A DNA stretch of 64,000 nt from CAWIJJ01 sp963836405 (lineage in GTDB: Bacteria; Acidobacteriota; Terriglobia; Bryobacterales; Bryobacteraceae), in the NCBI GenBank assembly GCA_963836405.1, contig CAWIJL010000005.1, positions 496,001 through 560,000 on the forward strand, written 5' to 3'. Below are positions 17,588-27,397 of this stretch, in pieces; the stretch's first letter is position 1, and every line of letters begins with the position of its first letter. Both the position numbers and the translations under genes were made by a program. The notes beneath the pieces are model-generated. The model saw only the letters and a list, made by a program, of their open reading frames with translations, was not told where the DNA came from and did not search any database.

Positions 17588-19775
17588 GGCACCACTATGA
17601 GCGCCACGGCGGGCGTCACCCCCATCGGGATACGCTGGCGGTTGGTGGCACGCTCGCCCGAAACGGTGAGGACCAGGTTCCCGCTCGCGCCCGGTTTGGC
17701 CTTGGCGTCACAGGTAAGCACGATTTCTGTCATGTTGCCCGCCCGGGTAGTTTCGCGGATGGCGACACCCTCCGGTGCATCGCTGAGCTCGAACTTGAGG
17801 CCGGCGATCTGGCCGTTGGGCGGAAGCGGAATTTGCACGCGCACGGCGGCGGTCCCGCCCACGGGGATGCGCACGGAATCTCCGGAAGTGATGCGGATGG
17901 GGATGCGCAGGGCGGGAGCGCGGCGCACGGCAACTTTGAGATCCTGGGCAGGCACCATGTGCAGGTAGGCAAATGCCTGCATCATTTTGTCGGCCGGAAC
18001 GACGGCGTGCCGGACCTCGCGCCCGTCCACAATTGCCCGCGCTTCGAGCTTGAGACTCACCGGCTGCGGCGGCGCCTGGACCGGCAGGGTCAATGTCATC
18101 TGCGCGCGGTCCTTCCCGGCCGGGATCACACCGCCCGAAAGAACGAACCCTGGAGGTGCGTCCTTCAGCGCTACTTCAATTTCCCCCGCGAATCCATCCC
18201 GGCGCACCGCCTGCACCGTCACAGGCACGGTCATGCCGGCGCCGGCGCTGATGGCGGAAGGGGCGGCAAGCAGTTCGAAATCTGGCTGCGGCGGGCCGAT
18301 ACGCAGGCGGTAGGCGTATTCGTCGCCGCTCTTTTGCTGCGCGTCGCGCAGCGATACGAAGTATGTTCCCTTTGCGGCCAGCCCGATCAGAATGCGGGAA
18401 TCGGCGTGGTGGGTTTCAAGGCCCGCGCCCGGATCGTCGCAGTCGTCGTTCAGGGCCAGTTGTTTGCCTGACGCATCGGTCAGAGTCAGAACCGAATCGA
18501 GCGGCGACCCGAGGCGGTGCGCGGTCACCTCGGCCACGATTTCCTGCCCGGCGCGCCCTTCGAATGCGAAGGTGTCCATATCCCCCGGGCCGCCGATCCG
18601 GCCGTTCACGACTACCGGCAGCCTGACCCGCGCCGCCCGTGCACGGGAATCGTTCGGCTCCTTCTCCATCGCTTCCGGCAGGCTACTCACGGCAAACGGC
18701 AGTCCGGCCACATGGCTCTCTTTGGCGGCGTCCACTACCAACTTTTTCGAACTGAGATTCCAGCCGGAAAGCGTCACCGCGGTCCGGGCTCCGGAACGTC
18801 CGCCCAGGGGGAAGACGCTGGTGGCCAGAGGCAACTCGCCCATTCGAATGCGGTAAACGAAATCTTCACGGCCGCGGTAGAGCGCGTCGCGGATTTCCAG
18901 CATGTACTCGCCGTCTTTGGGGGCTTTGTAGTGCAGCAGCGGGTCGGGATGGAAGCGGAAGTCGTCGTTGAAGGCCACTTCTTTTCCACCGGAATCGAAG
19001 AGCGTGAGCACTGCCTGAAACCAGCCGGGCACCGCATCGGCAAGATACGGCATCAGCTCGCGCGCGCTAACCTGCGCCACCAGGTCCTCGCCCTGCCGAA
19101 GGCGGAAGCGGTAACGGTCCGGCTTCCCGGCGTAAACGGAGCCTGGCGCGACTGTTGCTGAAGACTTCCCACGCGCGGCTTGATGCGGCCATTCACCACC
19201 GCCGGCAGGGCGATCTCCATGTCGGTGGCCGGTTCGACGATGCGAACCTGGTTGGGCAGGTTGCCGCCCCCGACCTCCACCTTCTCGGTTTCCGCGACTT
19301 CGGGCAGATCGCCCACCGTGAAGAGCAGCGCATTGGAGAGGCCCTGGGGCGTGAGCACCCGCAGTTCGCGCGGCCCGGGTTGCGCGTCCGGCGCGATCGA
19401 GAATCTGACAATCAGGGTTTCCGACAGAACCGGGCTGGTCTGGCGGGCGCGGCTGAACAGCAGCAACTTGCCCCGGATCTCCACCATTTCCTTGCGTACG
19501 GCGTCGCTTGCGGGCAGCTTTTGAAGTTCCTGCATGCGCTCGCGTAGTTGCGTCGCCTGCATGGGGTTCATCGGCCGCGCGTATTCGCCCGCAGCAGCTT
19601 CCACGCCGCCGCCGCTCACCAGGACCCGGGCGGCATTGGCCAGGAATTGGCCGCCCAGCTTCACCTCCACGGTGGCGCCCCGCTGCCCGCCGGCAGGTAA
19701 AGCGTACCCGAGGTGCGGCACGTTCTGGGCCAGGGCCGCCGCAACCGCAACCAACCAAACGATGGCCGTCTTCAC
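17584..19775 (-). pseudogene. PPC-domain secreted protein, frameshifted
   Basis: A protein of about 730 residues with bacterial pre-peptidase C-terminal (PPC) beta domains. The GTG at 19775 overlaps the DUF1501 stop (GTGA) and has AAGGAG five bases upstream. It starts VKTAIVWLVAVAAALAQNVP, a signal peptide. The frame slips once at about 19160-19170 (KPRVGS becomes SATVAPGSVYAGKPDRYRFR). PPC hallmarks: EKEPNDSRARAARVRLPVVV, NGRIGGPGDMDTFAFEGRAG and GSPLDSVLTLTDASGKQLAL, followed by Ig-like sheets. Family members sit at the surface in DUF1501/DUF1553 clusters of Planctomycetes and Acidobacteria. Last gene of this three-gene operon. Confidence 0.8.
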
Positions 19776-21044
19776 ACCAACTCCTTGATCGGCATTCCGG
19801 CCGCAACCTTTACATCCAGGCCCATCGGATTCGGAATTCTGCTCTGCGGATCGATACCCAATTGCGCGTAGATGCCGGCCAGCAGATCCGCGGGCGCGAC
19901 CGGCCGGTCCTTGACCTGCTCGCCGCGCGCGTCCGACTCCCCCACCACGCGGCCGCCGCTGAAGCCGCCGCCCGCCACCACGGCGCAAAAGCAGTCTCCC
20001 CAGTGGTTGCGGCCGCCGTTCCAGGGCGCCTCCCACAGCACCTTCGGGGTCCGGCCGAACTCGCCGCTCCACCACACCACCGTGCTATCGAACAGCCCGC
20101 GCTCCTCCAGGTCCTTGAACAGCGTGGCCATGCCGCGGTCCATCTGCGGCAGCTTCTGCCGCATGGTCTGGAAGTTCTGGCGGTGGGTATCCCAGCCCTG
20201 GTAGTTGATGGTCACGTAGGGCACGCCCCGCTCCACCAGCCGGCGCGCCGCCAGGCAGGATTGACCGAAGGTGTTTCTGCCGTAGGCGTCGCGGACGGCG
20301 TCCTTCTCCTCGGCCAGATCGAAGACCTTGCCCGCGCTGCCCAGGATCAGCTCGTACGCCTGCTCCTCGGCTTCGGCCAGCGATTGCAGTTCGCTGTTGC
20401 CGGGCAGGGCCTGGGCCAGGGTGTTCAGCCGGTGAAGCAGTTCGCGGCGCTGCTGCTGCCGCTGGTCGGTGACCCCCTGCGCTACCACTCCCTCCACCGC
20501 GAAGCGCGCCTGCGCCGGATCGCCGCCGGTGGCGAAGGGCCGGTATCTTTCCCCCAGGAAGCCGTTCTCCGAGAAACGGCCCTGCGGCTGCGTCAGCACA
20601 ATGTAGGGTGGAATCAGCCCGCGCGCCGCGTCGCCGCCGCGGAAGACCGAAACCACCGCCCCGGCGCACGGATAATTCAGCCGGTCTCCCGGGTTGCGCC
20701 CGGTCTGCACGGCGTAGGAGGCCGTTTCGTGGGCGTTGATTCCGTGGGTCATGCTGCGGATGATGGAGAACTTGTCGCCCTGTTCGGCCAGCATGGGCAG
20801 CAGTTCGTTGATGCGCGCGCCGCCCTTGGCGGCAATGGGCTTGGAGAAGGCGCCGTAGTAGTCGTAGCCCGCCTCGGGTTTCGGATCGAAAGTGTCCAGG
20901 TGCGACGGCCCGCCCCACATCCAGATCTGGATCACGGCTTTGGCGCTGGCGCCCGCCGCCCGCGCCGGCAGGCGCGGATGCCGCCAGGCTGCCCGCGCCC
21001 AGCAACCGCAGCGCCTCCCGCCTCGAAAAGTTCAGTTCGCCCAT
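19772..21044 (-). pseudogene. DUF1501 family (sulfatase-like) protein, frameshifted near N-terminus
   Basis: A DUF1501 protein of about 420 residues. ATG 21044 gives a twin-arginine-like leader (NFSRREALRLLGAGSLAASA). After the leader the frame slips by one at about 20950-20970. It continues VIQIWMWGGPSHLDTFDPKP, the DUF1501 signature. Further family blocks: IRSMTHGINAHETASYAVQT, PYVTINYQGWDTHRQNF, VVWWSGEFGRTPKVLW and GRNHWGDCFCAVVAGGG. These resemble alkaline-phosphatase/sulfatase folds. The role is undefined. Such genes always travel with DUF1553 proteins, as here (10 bases downstream of that gene), and are thought to act in breakdown of complex polymers. Confidence 0.82.
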
Positions 21045-21054
21045 GATTTCGCCC

Positions 21055-22483
21055 CTAATGCCGGTACAGGAATTCGGCGCTGTTGATCAGCGCCCAAACC
21101 AGGTCCACCACCGCCGGCCATTTACTGCCGGTAACACCCTGGAAATACGCCGAAGCCGTCTGCGCTTCCTGATCGGTCGGGTAGCGCGACAGGATCGTCA
21201 GATACAGGCGGTCTATCGGGGCGCGGCCGCGGCCACTTTGCACGACGTCGCGCAGGGCGGTGCTCTGCTGGATCTTCAACTGGATGTGGCTGGAATTGAG
21301 CAGGTGCAGGCGCTGTTCCGCGGTGATTGCGTTGTTGCGCTCCGATTCGAGGCCGGTGTCGCGCGGGGGCCGCCCGAACATCTCGAGGAACGAACTGGTG
21401 ATGCTGCCGTCGGCCACCGCTATCGAGCGCTGGTTCTCCGGCAGGTAGGTGAACGGCTCGGGGATCGGGCTCCAATACTCTTCGCCGGTGCCTGTGACCC
21501 GGCACACCGCGTCGATCAGGACCTCGGCATCGAGCCGCCGCACCGGGTAGCTGGCGAACTGCGCCGGCGCTCCGCCCATCGAAACCGGCGAAAGCTGGTA
21601 GACCTGCGAATTCAGGATGAGGCGGTAGATGTGTTTCAGGTCGTAGCGGGACTTCACCAGCTCCGCAGCGAGGTATTCCAACAGTTCCGGGTGGGACGGC
21701 GGATTGCCGGGCCGGAAATCGTCGGGTTCGTGAACGATGCCGCGACCGAGCAGCCGGCTCCACACCCGGTTAACGGCGTTGCGCGCAAACCACGGGTTCG
21801 CAGGCGCCAGCAGCCAGCGGACGAACGCCTCGCGCGGGTCGGGCCCCTCGCCCGCATGGTAGACGATCTCTTCCTTCCACTCCCCGGTCTTCTTGTAGGC
21901 GAGTTTCGCAAAAAAGGCCGCCATACCTGCGGGCGGCTTTCGCGCCCCCAGGAACGTCAGCCCCACCGCCTGCGCGATCCCTTCCGGCTCCCGGTTTTGC
22001 ACCGCGCGGTAGAAATTGGCCTCGGGCACCCGGAAACAGCTTCCGCTGGCCGTCAGGAGCTTGCGCGCAAACTGGTCGTACGGCATGTTTTCCGCGACCG
22101 CCGTACGGATCCAGCGCGCGTACGCCTGCACCGCGTTGGGCCAAAGGTTGATGGGAAATTCCGACTTCACGCGCAGCAGGTCGCACCACTTCATCGCCTG
22201 GTAGTCGGCGAATTCGTCCCGGGCGAGCAGCTTCTCGACGAGCGCCTGGCGCTTGTCCGTGTCCGTGTTTTGCAGGAATTCCGTAGCTTCGGCCGGCGTC
22301 CGGCAGGGTGCCCGTGGTATCGAGGAAGGCGCGGCGAAGAAAAAGCGGGTCCGAGCAGGGGTTGGCGGGCTCGGTCCCGGTCCGGCGCCAGCCCTCGAAC
22401 ACCAGCTCGTCCACCCGCCCTCGGGTCGCGGGCGGGCCGGCGATCTCAAAAGGGTTCACGTCAATCAAACCCGATTGTCTCAA
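21055..22483 (-). pseudogene. DUF1549/DUF1553 (PSD1) protein, frameshifted; no cytochrome domain
   Basis: About 475 residues. The start is uncertain: TTG 22483 or GTG 22459 in the same frame. The N-terminus shows DUF1549 (RVDELVFEGWRRTG, then CSDPLFLRRAFLDTTGTLPD). One extra base at about 22299-22302 moves it to the frame carrying EATEFLQNTDTDKRQALVEK, then DYQAMKWCDLLRVKSEFPIN. DUF1553 follows: FARNAVNRVWSRLLGRGIVH, LKHIYRLILNSQVYQLSP and RRLDAEVLIDAVCRVTGTGE. Most PSD1 proteins carry an N-terminal planctomycete cytochrome C domain with a CxxCH motif; none is present here. First gene of the operon with DUF1501 and PPC. Confidence 0.8.
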
Positions 22484-22540
22484 AAAGGTTGCTGCCGTTC
22501 CTGACGGGCCGCCTTCGGTCTATAATCGACCAGCCAAATC

Positions 22541-23286
22541 ATGTCATTCCTCGAACGAACCCAATCCGGCCGCCTGCTCACCCTGACCCTGAACCGCCCC
22601 GAGAAACGGAACGCGCTCAACGCCCCTTTCTGCCGGGAGATTGTGCAGGCGGTGGAGGAGGCCGACAGCGACCCGGGCGTGGGCGCCATCCTCTTCGTGG
22701 CCGCGGGCAAAGCCTTTTGCGCCGGCATGGACCTGGACGAGATCGCCGTGGCGGCGACACCGGAAATCGATGATGCGCAGGAACGGCTGTTCACGCTGGG
22801 TGCGCGGGTCTGCACGCCGCTGATCGGCGCGGTGGAGCGGCCTGCGCTCGGCGGAGGTGCCGGGCTGGTAGCCAATTTTCATATCGTCATCGCGTCGCCC
22901 GAGGCCGTTTTCGGGCTGACCGAGATCCGTCTGGGACTCTGGCCGTTCCTGATATTCCGGGCGGTGTCGGCGGCGTTCGGCGAACGGCGCGCCATCGAAC
23001 TGGCCCTCACCGGCCGCATCATTCCCGCGGACGAGGCGCGCGAGTACGGCCTGGTCCACGAGGTTTCCACCTCATGCCGCGCGCGGGCCCGGGAGATTGC
23101 GGAAGCCGTGGCGTCATCGAGTCCGACAGCCGATTTTCAAAGGGATGGCGTTCGTCCAGGACAATCGCGGGCGCTCCGTGCAGGAGGCCGGGGAAATCGC
23201 GCGGCAGATGCGCGGCGCAGGTGTTCGATTCCGACGATTTCCGGGAAGCGTTGCGCCGGTACCGCGAAAAGCTCGGCCAAAAATAA
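22541..23286 (+). pseudogene. Enoyl-CoA hydratase/isomerase, two one-base insertions
   Basis: Crotonase-fold enzyme of about 248 residues. The N-terminal two-thirds is intact: LTLNRPEKRNALNAPFCREI, VAAGKAFCAGMDLDEIA (oxyanion-hole segment) and ERPALGGGAGLVANFHIVIA (second oxyanion glycine and CoA region). Near 23130 an extra C moves the frame to IFKGMAFVQDNRGRSVQEAG. Near 23213 an extra base moves it again to AQVFDSDDFREALRRYREKL, ending at TAA 23284. Removing both bases gives one normal-length protein. The usual catalytic Glu pair is not clear, so hydratase versus isomerase/hydrolase cannot be chosen. Confidence 0.82.
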
Positions 23287-23323
23287 TTTGAAAGGACTGC
23301 GCGGCTGGAGGCATACTCGCTGC

Positions 23324-23818
23324 ATGAAGGGCATTATTGCCGGATTCCTTGTCTTCACAGCCGTGGCCTATGCTGCGGATGAGGCGCAGGATCGGGCGGC
23401 CATCGAGCGGGTCGTCGAAGCTCTGAATGGGGAGCGGTCTCCCGAGAACTTGAAGAGAATCTCGACCCTCTTCACCCCGGATGCGGAAAATGAGGTCAAC
23501 CGGCTTGCCGAACTGGACCAGCAAATGATTTTGCCCGGCGGCCAACCATGGTCCGAGGTCACAGCGCCGCATATCACGATTCGATCCATCCGTTTCATCA
23601 GCCCCGAGGTAGCGCTGGTGGATGCCGTCAACACGCAATTCGGCTCTTTGATTCTGGTGCGCCGCGTCCCGCTGCTCCTGACCATGAAGCGCGAACCCGC
23701 CGGTTGGCGAATCGCCTCCTTTCGCGTGGTAGTCGATTTTGTCCGGCTGCCCTCACCTCCCGCACGAGTTCTGGTTCCGGAACCGCCGCGAGAGAAGATC
23801 TGGAGCCCATATCGATGA
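23324..23818 (+). CDS. Secreted NTF2-like (SgcJ/YybH-type) small protein
   Basis: A 164-residue protein. ATG 23324 begins a signal peptide (MKGIIAGFLVFTAVAYA). The next ~115 residues look like an NTF2-like alpha+beta cone: DRAAIERVVEALNGERSPEN, then RISTLFTPDAENEVNRL, then VTAPHITIRSIRFISPEVAL and WRIASFRVVVDF. The tail is proline-rich (RLPSPPARVLVPEPPREK). Such stand-alone domains bind small hydrophobic ligands or act as lyases; nothing assigns a function here. The 3' end has a degenerate second copy at about 24675-24740. Confidence 0.65.
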   Translation: MKGIIAGFLVFTAVAYAADEAQDRAAIERVVEALNGERSPENLKRISTLFTPDAENEVNRLAELDQQMILPGGQPWSEVTAPHITIRSIRFISPEVALVDAVNTQFGSLILVRRVPLLLTMKREPAGWRIASFRVVVDFVRLPSPPARVLVPEPPREKIWSPYR

Positions 23819-23919
23819 AAGCGGTGGGCCGGACATCGACAAAAGGAAAGCGGATCTTCGCCTTCGGTGTATACGCAGTGCAGTTGACAGGTGTAAGGTA
23901 ACGGGCTACAGTAGAGCGG

Positions 23920-24204
23920 GTGAAGATACGGAACTTCCTCCATAAGGGTCTGAAGAGGCTCTTCATCGAGGATAGTGCCAAAGGGCTGCCGCTGGATGCA
24001 GTGGACAAGCTTCGTGCAATGCTGACGTTCCTTCAGGACGTACAGGATCCGGAAACGCTACGTGCCTTCCCGCTATGGAAGGCCCATCAGCTTACCGGCG
24101 ACCGGAAGGGGGCGTGGAGCCTGCACGTCACGCGAAACTGGCGTCTGACCTTTCCGATCCGAGACGGCGAAATATTGGATTTCGATTTTGAGGATTATCA
24201 CTGA
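23920..24204 (+). CDS. higB: HigB/RelE-type toxin
   Basis: A 94-residue type II toxin, a ribosome-dependent mRNA interferase of the HigB subgroup in which toxin precedes antitoxin. Start is GTG 23920. Typical blocks: IRNFLHKGLKRLFIEDSAKG, FPLWKAHQLTGDRKGAWSLH, and VTRNWRLTFPIRDGEILDFD with the terminal EDYH. The conserved C-terminal His/Tyr end and the NWR-(L/I)-F core match the plasmid-maintenance killer family. The higA start codon lies 9 bases beyond the stop. Confidence 0.9.
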   Translation: MKIRNFLHKGLKRLFIEDSAKGLPLDAVDKLRAMLTFLQDVQDPETLRAFPLWKAHQLTGDRKGAWSLHVTRNWRLTFPIRDGEILDFDFEDYH

Positions 24205-24212
24205 GGAGAAGC

Positions 24213-24509
24213 ATGCGGATGCGAAGTCCTATTCATCCTGGCCGCTTTCTGCGGACCGAGGTTATCGAGGCTCACGACCTATCCGTGACGGAGGCGGCGA
24301 AGGTCATCGGCGTATCACGACCCACCCTGTCCAGTTTTTTGAACGCCAAGGCCGGTCTTTCCGGCGACATGGCCCTGCGCTTTGAGAAGGCCTTTGGTGT
24401 TGACATGGACACCCTCATGGGGATGCAGAGTTCGTGGGACATCGTCCGAACGCGAAGCCGGGAGAAGAAAATTCGCGTCGACCGGTACAAGCCCCGGCCG
24501 GCTGCTTAA
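24213..24509 (+). CDS. higA: HigA-type antitoxin, XRE helix-turn-helix
   Basis: A 98-residue antitoxin that neutralises HigB and represses the operon. ATG 24213 is preceded by GAGGAGAA. The core matches HigA: IHPGRFLRTEVIEAHDLSVT, then EAAKVIGVSRPTLSSFLNAK with the recognition helix. It then reads LSGDMALRFEKAFGVDMDTL and ends with a basic tail. The complete, in-frame pair with tight spacing suggests an active module. It lies between two diverged direct repeats (about 23740 and 24675), consistent with arrival as a small island. Confidence 0.92.
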   Translation: MRMRSPIHPGRFLRTEVIEAHDLSVTEAAKVIGVSRPTLSSFLNAKAGLSGDMALRFEKAFGVDMDTLMGMQSSWDIVRTRSREKKIRVDRYKPRPAA

Positions 24510-24705
24510 GGGGTTGGCAAAGCTTCGGATTATCGCGTCACGTTTACTCGGGCGACTACACGATCACGTGATTCCGGTAAGGCCATTTATCTGGAAATGG
24601 AGAGCCCCGAGAACACGGACGCCGCCGCAATCAGGCTGGCGGCGCAGTTAATTTCCGACGAAGGTAGGGGATCTTGTCCGGCTCCCATCGCCTCTCGCCC
24701 GATTT
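24510..24705 (+). other. Intergenic relic: degenerate copy of the end of the NTF2-like gene
   Basis: There is no intact gene between higA and the cytochrome gene. The frame continuing past the higA stop stays open without a start codon (DYRVTFTRATT, then KAIYLEMESPENTDAAAIRL) and looks like decayed coding DNA. At about 24675-24740 another frame reads VRLPSPLARFLVLEPPERKI. This closely mirrors the C-terminus of the 23324-23818 protein (VRLPSPPARVLVPEPPREKI). Confidence 0.4.
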
Positions 24706-25890
24706 CTAGTTCTGGAACCGCCAGAGCGAAAAATTTGACCAGTTCCGGAGCGCCTTATCGATGAAATCGGCGGGCTCGCCGGCGTGACACGAAGCGCAGG
24801 CGTTCGGGACTTTCAGCGACGCGGTGGTAGCCGGCGTGATGAACTTGAAGGTGTGGGCGCGGACATTCACGTCCGCGATGGTCTGCTCGATTTTCGGCAT
24901 GTGGCAGTTCACGCACTCATCGCCGGGACTGCCCGCCTTGTGGTGCGTGTGCGCCTCGATAGTGGGCGCCCGCGGACCGTTGGGTGAATTCGGGCCGTGG
25001 CATTCCAGGCAGAGGACGCTGGCGGGCTTCACCAGGTCGGCATTATTTTCCGTGCCGTGGACGTCGTGGCAACTGAAGCAGCTCACGCCGTGGGTGTACA
25101 TCAGGCTGGTGACGAAGTCGTTGCCCTGCATGCGGTTCTTGTGGGCGGTGCCGTCGGCGAAATGAGTGAACGACTGTTCGCCCAGCTTGTGCTCTTCGAG
25201 CTTCCAGTAATCCTGAAGATTCTTGCCCACTTCGAAGCCCACGGGCCAGTCGTAATACTTGCCGTCGATGGGATTGCCGAGCGGCTGCCCCTGCGAGTGG
25301 CACTGGATGCAAACGTTGTTGGCCTGCACGTAGTCCAGGCGCGCCGGGTTCACGATATTGGCGCGCGAAGGTTGGCGCACGTGCGCGGCTCCGGGGCCGT
25401 GGCACTTTTCGCAACCGACGTTCCACTCGGTGACCGTCTTGGTGCGGATGTCGTAGTTCACCGAATGGCAGCCGTCGCACAGCGGACCCGTCGGTCGCTG
25501 CATATTGTCGGCCGGGTAGAATGCCGTCCACCAATCGGAACCGGGCGCGGCCTGGTAGGGGCGCCAGACCTGGTGGGTGACGTCCCACTGCGCGCCGAGA
25601 GGGAAGTAGTCGTCGCCCTTTTTCGTGAAGTAGCGTTGCTTCCACTTGCTGCCATAGACAAACGCGATGTCGTCGCGGGTGAACTTCACCAGCGGATTGG
25701 GTTTCGACAGATCGGGAAGAATCGCGTCGGGGTGGGTGGCGGGGTCGCGCACGACGTTGGCCATCAGGGTCTTGCTCCAGCGGGTGTAGAGCGATGGATG
25801 GCACGTTCGGCAGGCCGCCGAGCCGGCGTAGGTCGAAGTCTGGGCGAGCAGGCAGCAGGCGGTCAGGAACAGGAGCAGTGTTGCCCTCAT
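24706..25890 (-). CDS. Secreted eight-haem c-type cytochrome
   Basis: A 394-residue multihaem cytochrome with a signal peptide (MRATLLLFLTACCLLAQTST). Eight CxxCH haem sites are visible: CRTCH, CDGCH, CEKCH, CIQCH, CFSCH, CLECH, CVNCH and CASCH. This resembles the cytochrome c554/NrfA-related 'multihaem perhydrolase-like' families of Acidobacteria; no CxxCK site (the NrfA catalytic haem) is present. It would act in periplasmic electron transfer. It stands alone, with no quinol oxidase or reductase subunit beside it. Its 3' end overlaps the direct-repeat-like segment described for 24675-24770. Confidence 0.85.
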   Translation of the reverse strand: MRATLLLFLTACCLLAQTSTYAGSAACRTCHPSLYTRWSKTLMANVVRDPATHPDAILPDLSKPNPLVKFTRDDIAFVYGSKWKQRYFTKKGDDYFPLGAQWDVTHQVWRPYQAAPGSDWWTAFYPADNMQRPTGPLCDGCHSVNYDIRTKTVTEWNVGCEKCHGPGAAHVRQPSRANIVNPARLDYVQANNVCIQCHSQGQPLGNPIDGKYYDWPVGFEVGKNLQDYWKLEEHKLGEQSFTHFADGTAHKNRMQGNDFVTSLMYTHGVSCFSCHDVHGTENNADLVKPASVLCLECHGPNSPNGPRAPTIEAHTHHKAGSPGDECVNCHMPKIEQTIADVNVRAHTFKFITPATTASLKVPNACASCHAGEPADFIDKALRNWSNFSLWRFQN

Positions 25891-25960
25891 CTGTATCCCA
25901 GAATACGCCTCCGGGAGGCGTCCGGCGCCCGGCGTACATCAATACCGAAGGAAGGATTAC

Positions 25961-27160
25961 ATGAAGGTTCTTATATCGGGCGCGGGGATTGCCGGACCGG
26001 CGCTTGCGTACTGGCTGACGGAATATGGCAACGAAGTCACGATCGTGGAGAAAGCCCCACGGCTGCGCACCGGCGGCTACATTATCGACTTCTGGGGCGC
26101 GGGGTTCGATACCGCCGATCGCATGGGTCTTCTGCCGGACCTCGAAGCCCGCGGGTACAAGGTGCGGGAGGTGCGGGTGGTCGACGGACGCGGAGAACGG
26201 GTGGCCGGCTTTTCCGCCGAAACATTGACCCGCGCCACCAAGGGCCGCTTCGTCAGCATTCCCCGCGGCGACCTGGCCTCGCTGATCTTTTCGAAGATCC
26301 GCGGCCGCGTGGAGACGATTTTCGGCGACAGCATCTCGCGAATCGCCCAGACCACCACGTCCGTGCGTGTGGGGTTAGAGAGCGGCACGGAACGGCAGTT
26401 CGACATCGTGGTGGGCGCAGATGGTCTTCATTCCCGAGTCCGCTCGCTGGTGTTTGGCGGGGAACGGCAGTTTGAAAAATATCTCGGTTACCAGGTGGCA
26501 GCGTTCGAAACCGAAGGATACCGGCCGCGCGACGAACTTGCCTACATCATGTATACGCAGGTGCACCAACAGGTGTCCCGGTTTGCAATGCGGGGCGACC
26601 GCACCATGTTCCTGTTCACGTTTGCGGCGCCCGACACCGTGGTGGAGGATGTTCCCGCGCAGAAGGCGCTGCTGCGAAGACGATTCGGATCGGCCGGATG
26701 GGAATGCCCGCGGATCCTGAACGCGCTGGATGAAACCGAGGACCTCTATTTCGACCGGGTCAGCCAAATCCGCATGGACAGGTGGAATCACGGCCGAGTG
26801 GTTCTGCTCGGCGATGCCGCGTTTTGCGTGTCCCTGCTGGCGGGTCAGGGCTCGGCGCTGGCGATGACCGCGGCTTACATTCTGGCCGGCGAGCTTCACC
26901 GGGCAGAAGGCGATCATGCCCGGGCGTTCGCGCGGTATCGGGAGATCTTCGGGCCATTTGTTGCGGGAAAGCAACAGGCGGCGCTGCGATTCGCCGGATT
27001 CTTTGCGCCGAAGTCGCGGGTCGCGCTGTTTCTGCGAAACCAGGTGATGAACTTCATGTCGGTTCCCTGGGTTTCCGATTACGTTTTCGCGCGCGATCTC
27101 AAAGATAACCTCGCGCTGCCGGACTATTCGGTGAGCGCGCCGGTCCGTTTTCACGTATAA
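25961..27160 (+). CDS. FAD-dependent monooxygenase (PHBH-like)
   Basis: A 399-residue flavoprotein. ATG 25961 follows GAAGGAAGG. FAD/NAD motifs: GAGIAGPALAYWLTEYG at the N-terminus (GxGxxG), IVVGADGLHSRVRSLVFGGE (the DG motif) and GRVVLLGDAAFCVSLLAGQG (the GD motif). The order is typical of class A flavin monooxygenases that hydroxylate aromatics or modify polyketides; tetracycline-type (TetX-like) hydroxylases look similar. No reductase or pathway genes are adjacent, so the substrate is unknown. The next 237 bases to smc carry no gene. Confidence 0.85.
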   Translation: MKVLISGAGIAGPALAYWLTEYGNEVTIVEKAPRLRTGGYIIDFWGAGFDTADRMGLLPDLEARGYKVREVRVVDGRGERVAGFSAETLTRATKGRFVSIPRGDLASLIFSKIRGRVETIFGDSISRIAQTTTSVRVGLESGTERQFDIVVGADGLHSRVRSLVFGGERQFEKYLGYQVAAFETEGYRPRDELAYIMYTQVHQQVSRFAMRGDRTMFLFTFAAPDTVVEDVPAQKALLRRRFGSAGWECPRILNALDETEDLYFDRVSQIRMDRWNHGRVVLLGDAAFCVSLLAGQGSALAMTAAYILAGELHRAEGDHARAFARYREIFGPFVAGKQQAALRFAGFFAPKSRVALFLRNQVMNFMSVPWVSDYVFARDLKDNLALPDYSVSAPVRFHV

Positions 27161-27397
27161 TCGCCTTACGCCCGAGCTCCGCGGGCGCCGGAGTCGTTTT
27201 GCCCTGCCTGCGCGAGCGCTGCCATGCCATTAGCCATCGAACCGATAATTCTCCAGGTACCAGCTATTTGTCCATGCAGCTAGCAATATATTGGGTCCGG
27301 GAACCCTACACCACAACATCTTGTATCCGACATCCTTTACTTTTCCTGGGCGCGCGTTTAGTATAGTTACAACTCCCCCGAAGCTGAGGTGTAGACT

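Noticed and set aside
24510..24705. A third gene of the HigBA operon
   Set aside because: The open frame after the higA stop has no start codon and merges with a degraded repeat; treated as a relic.
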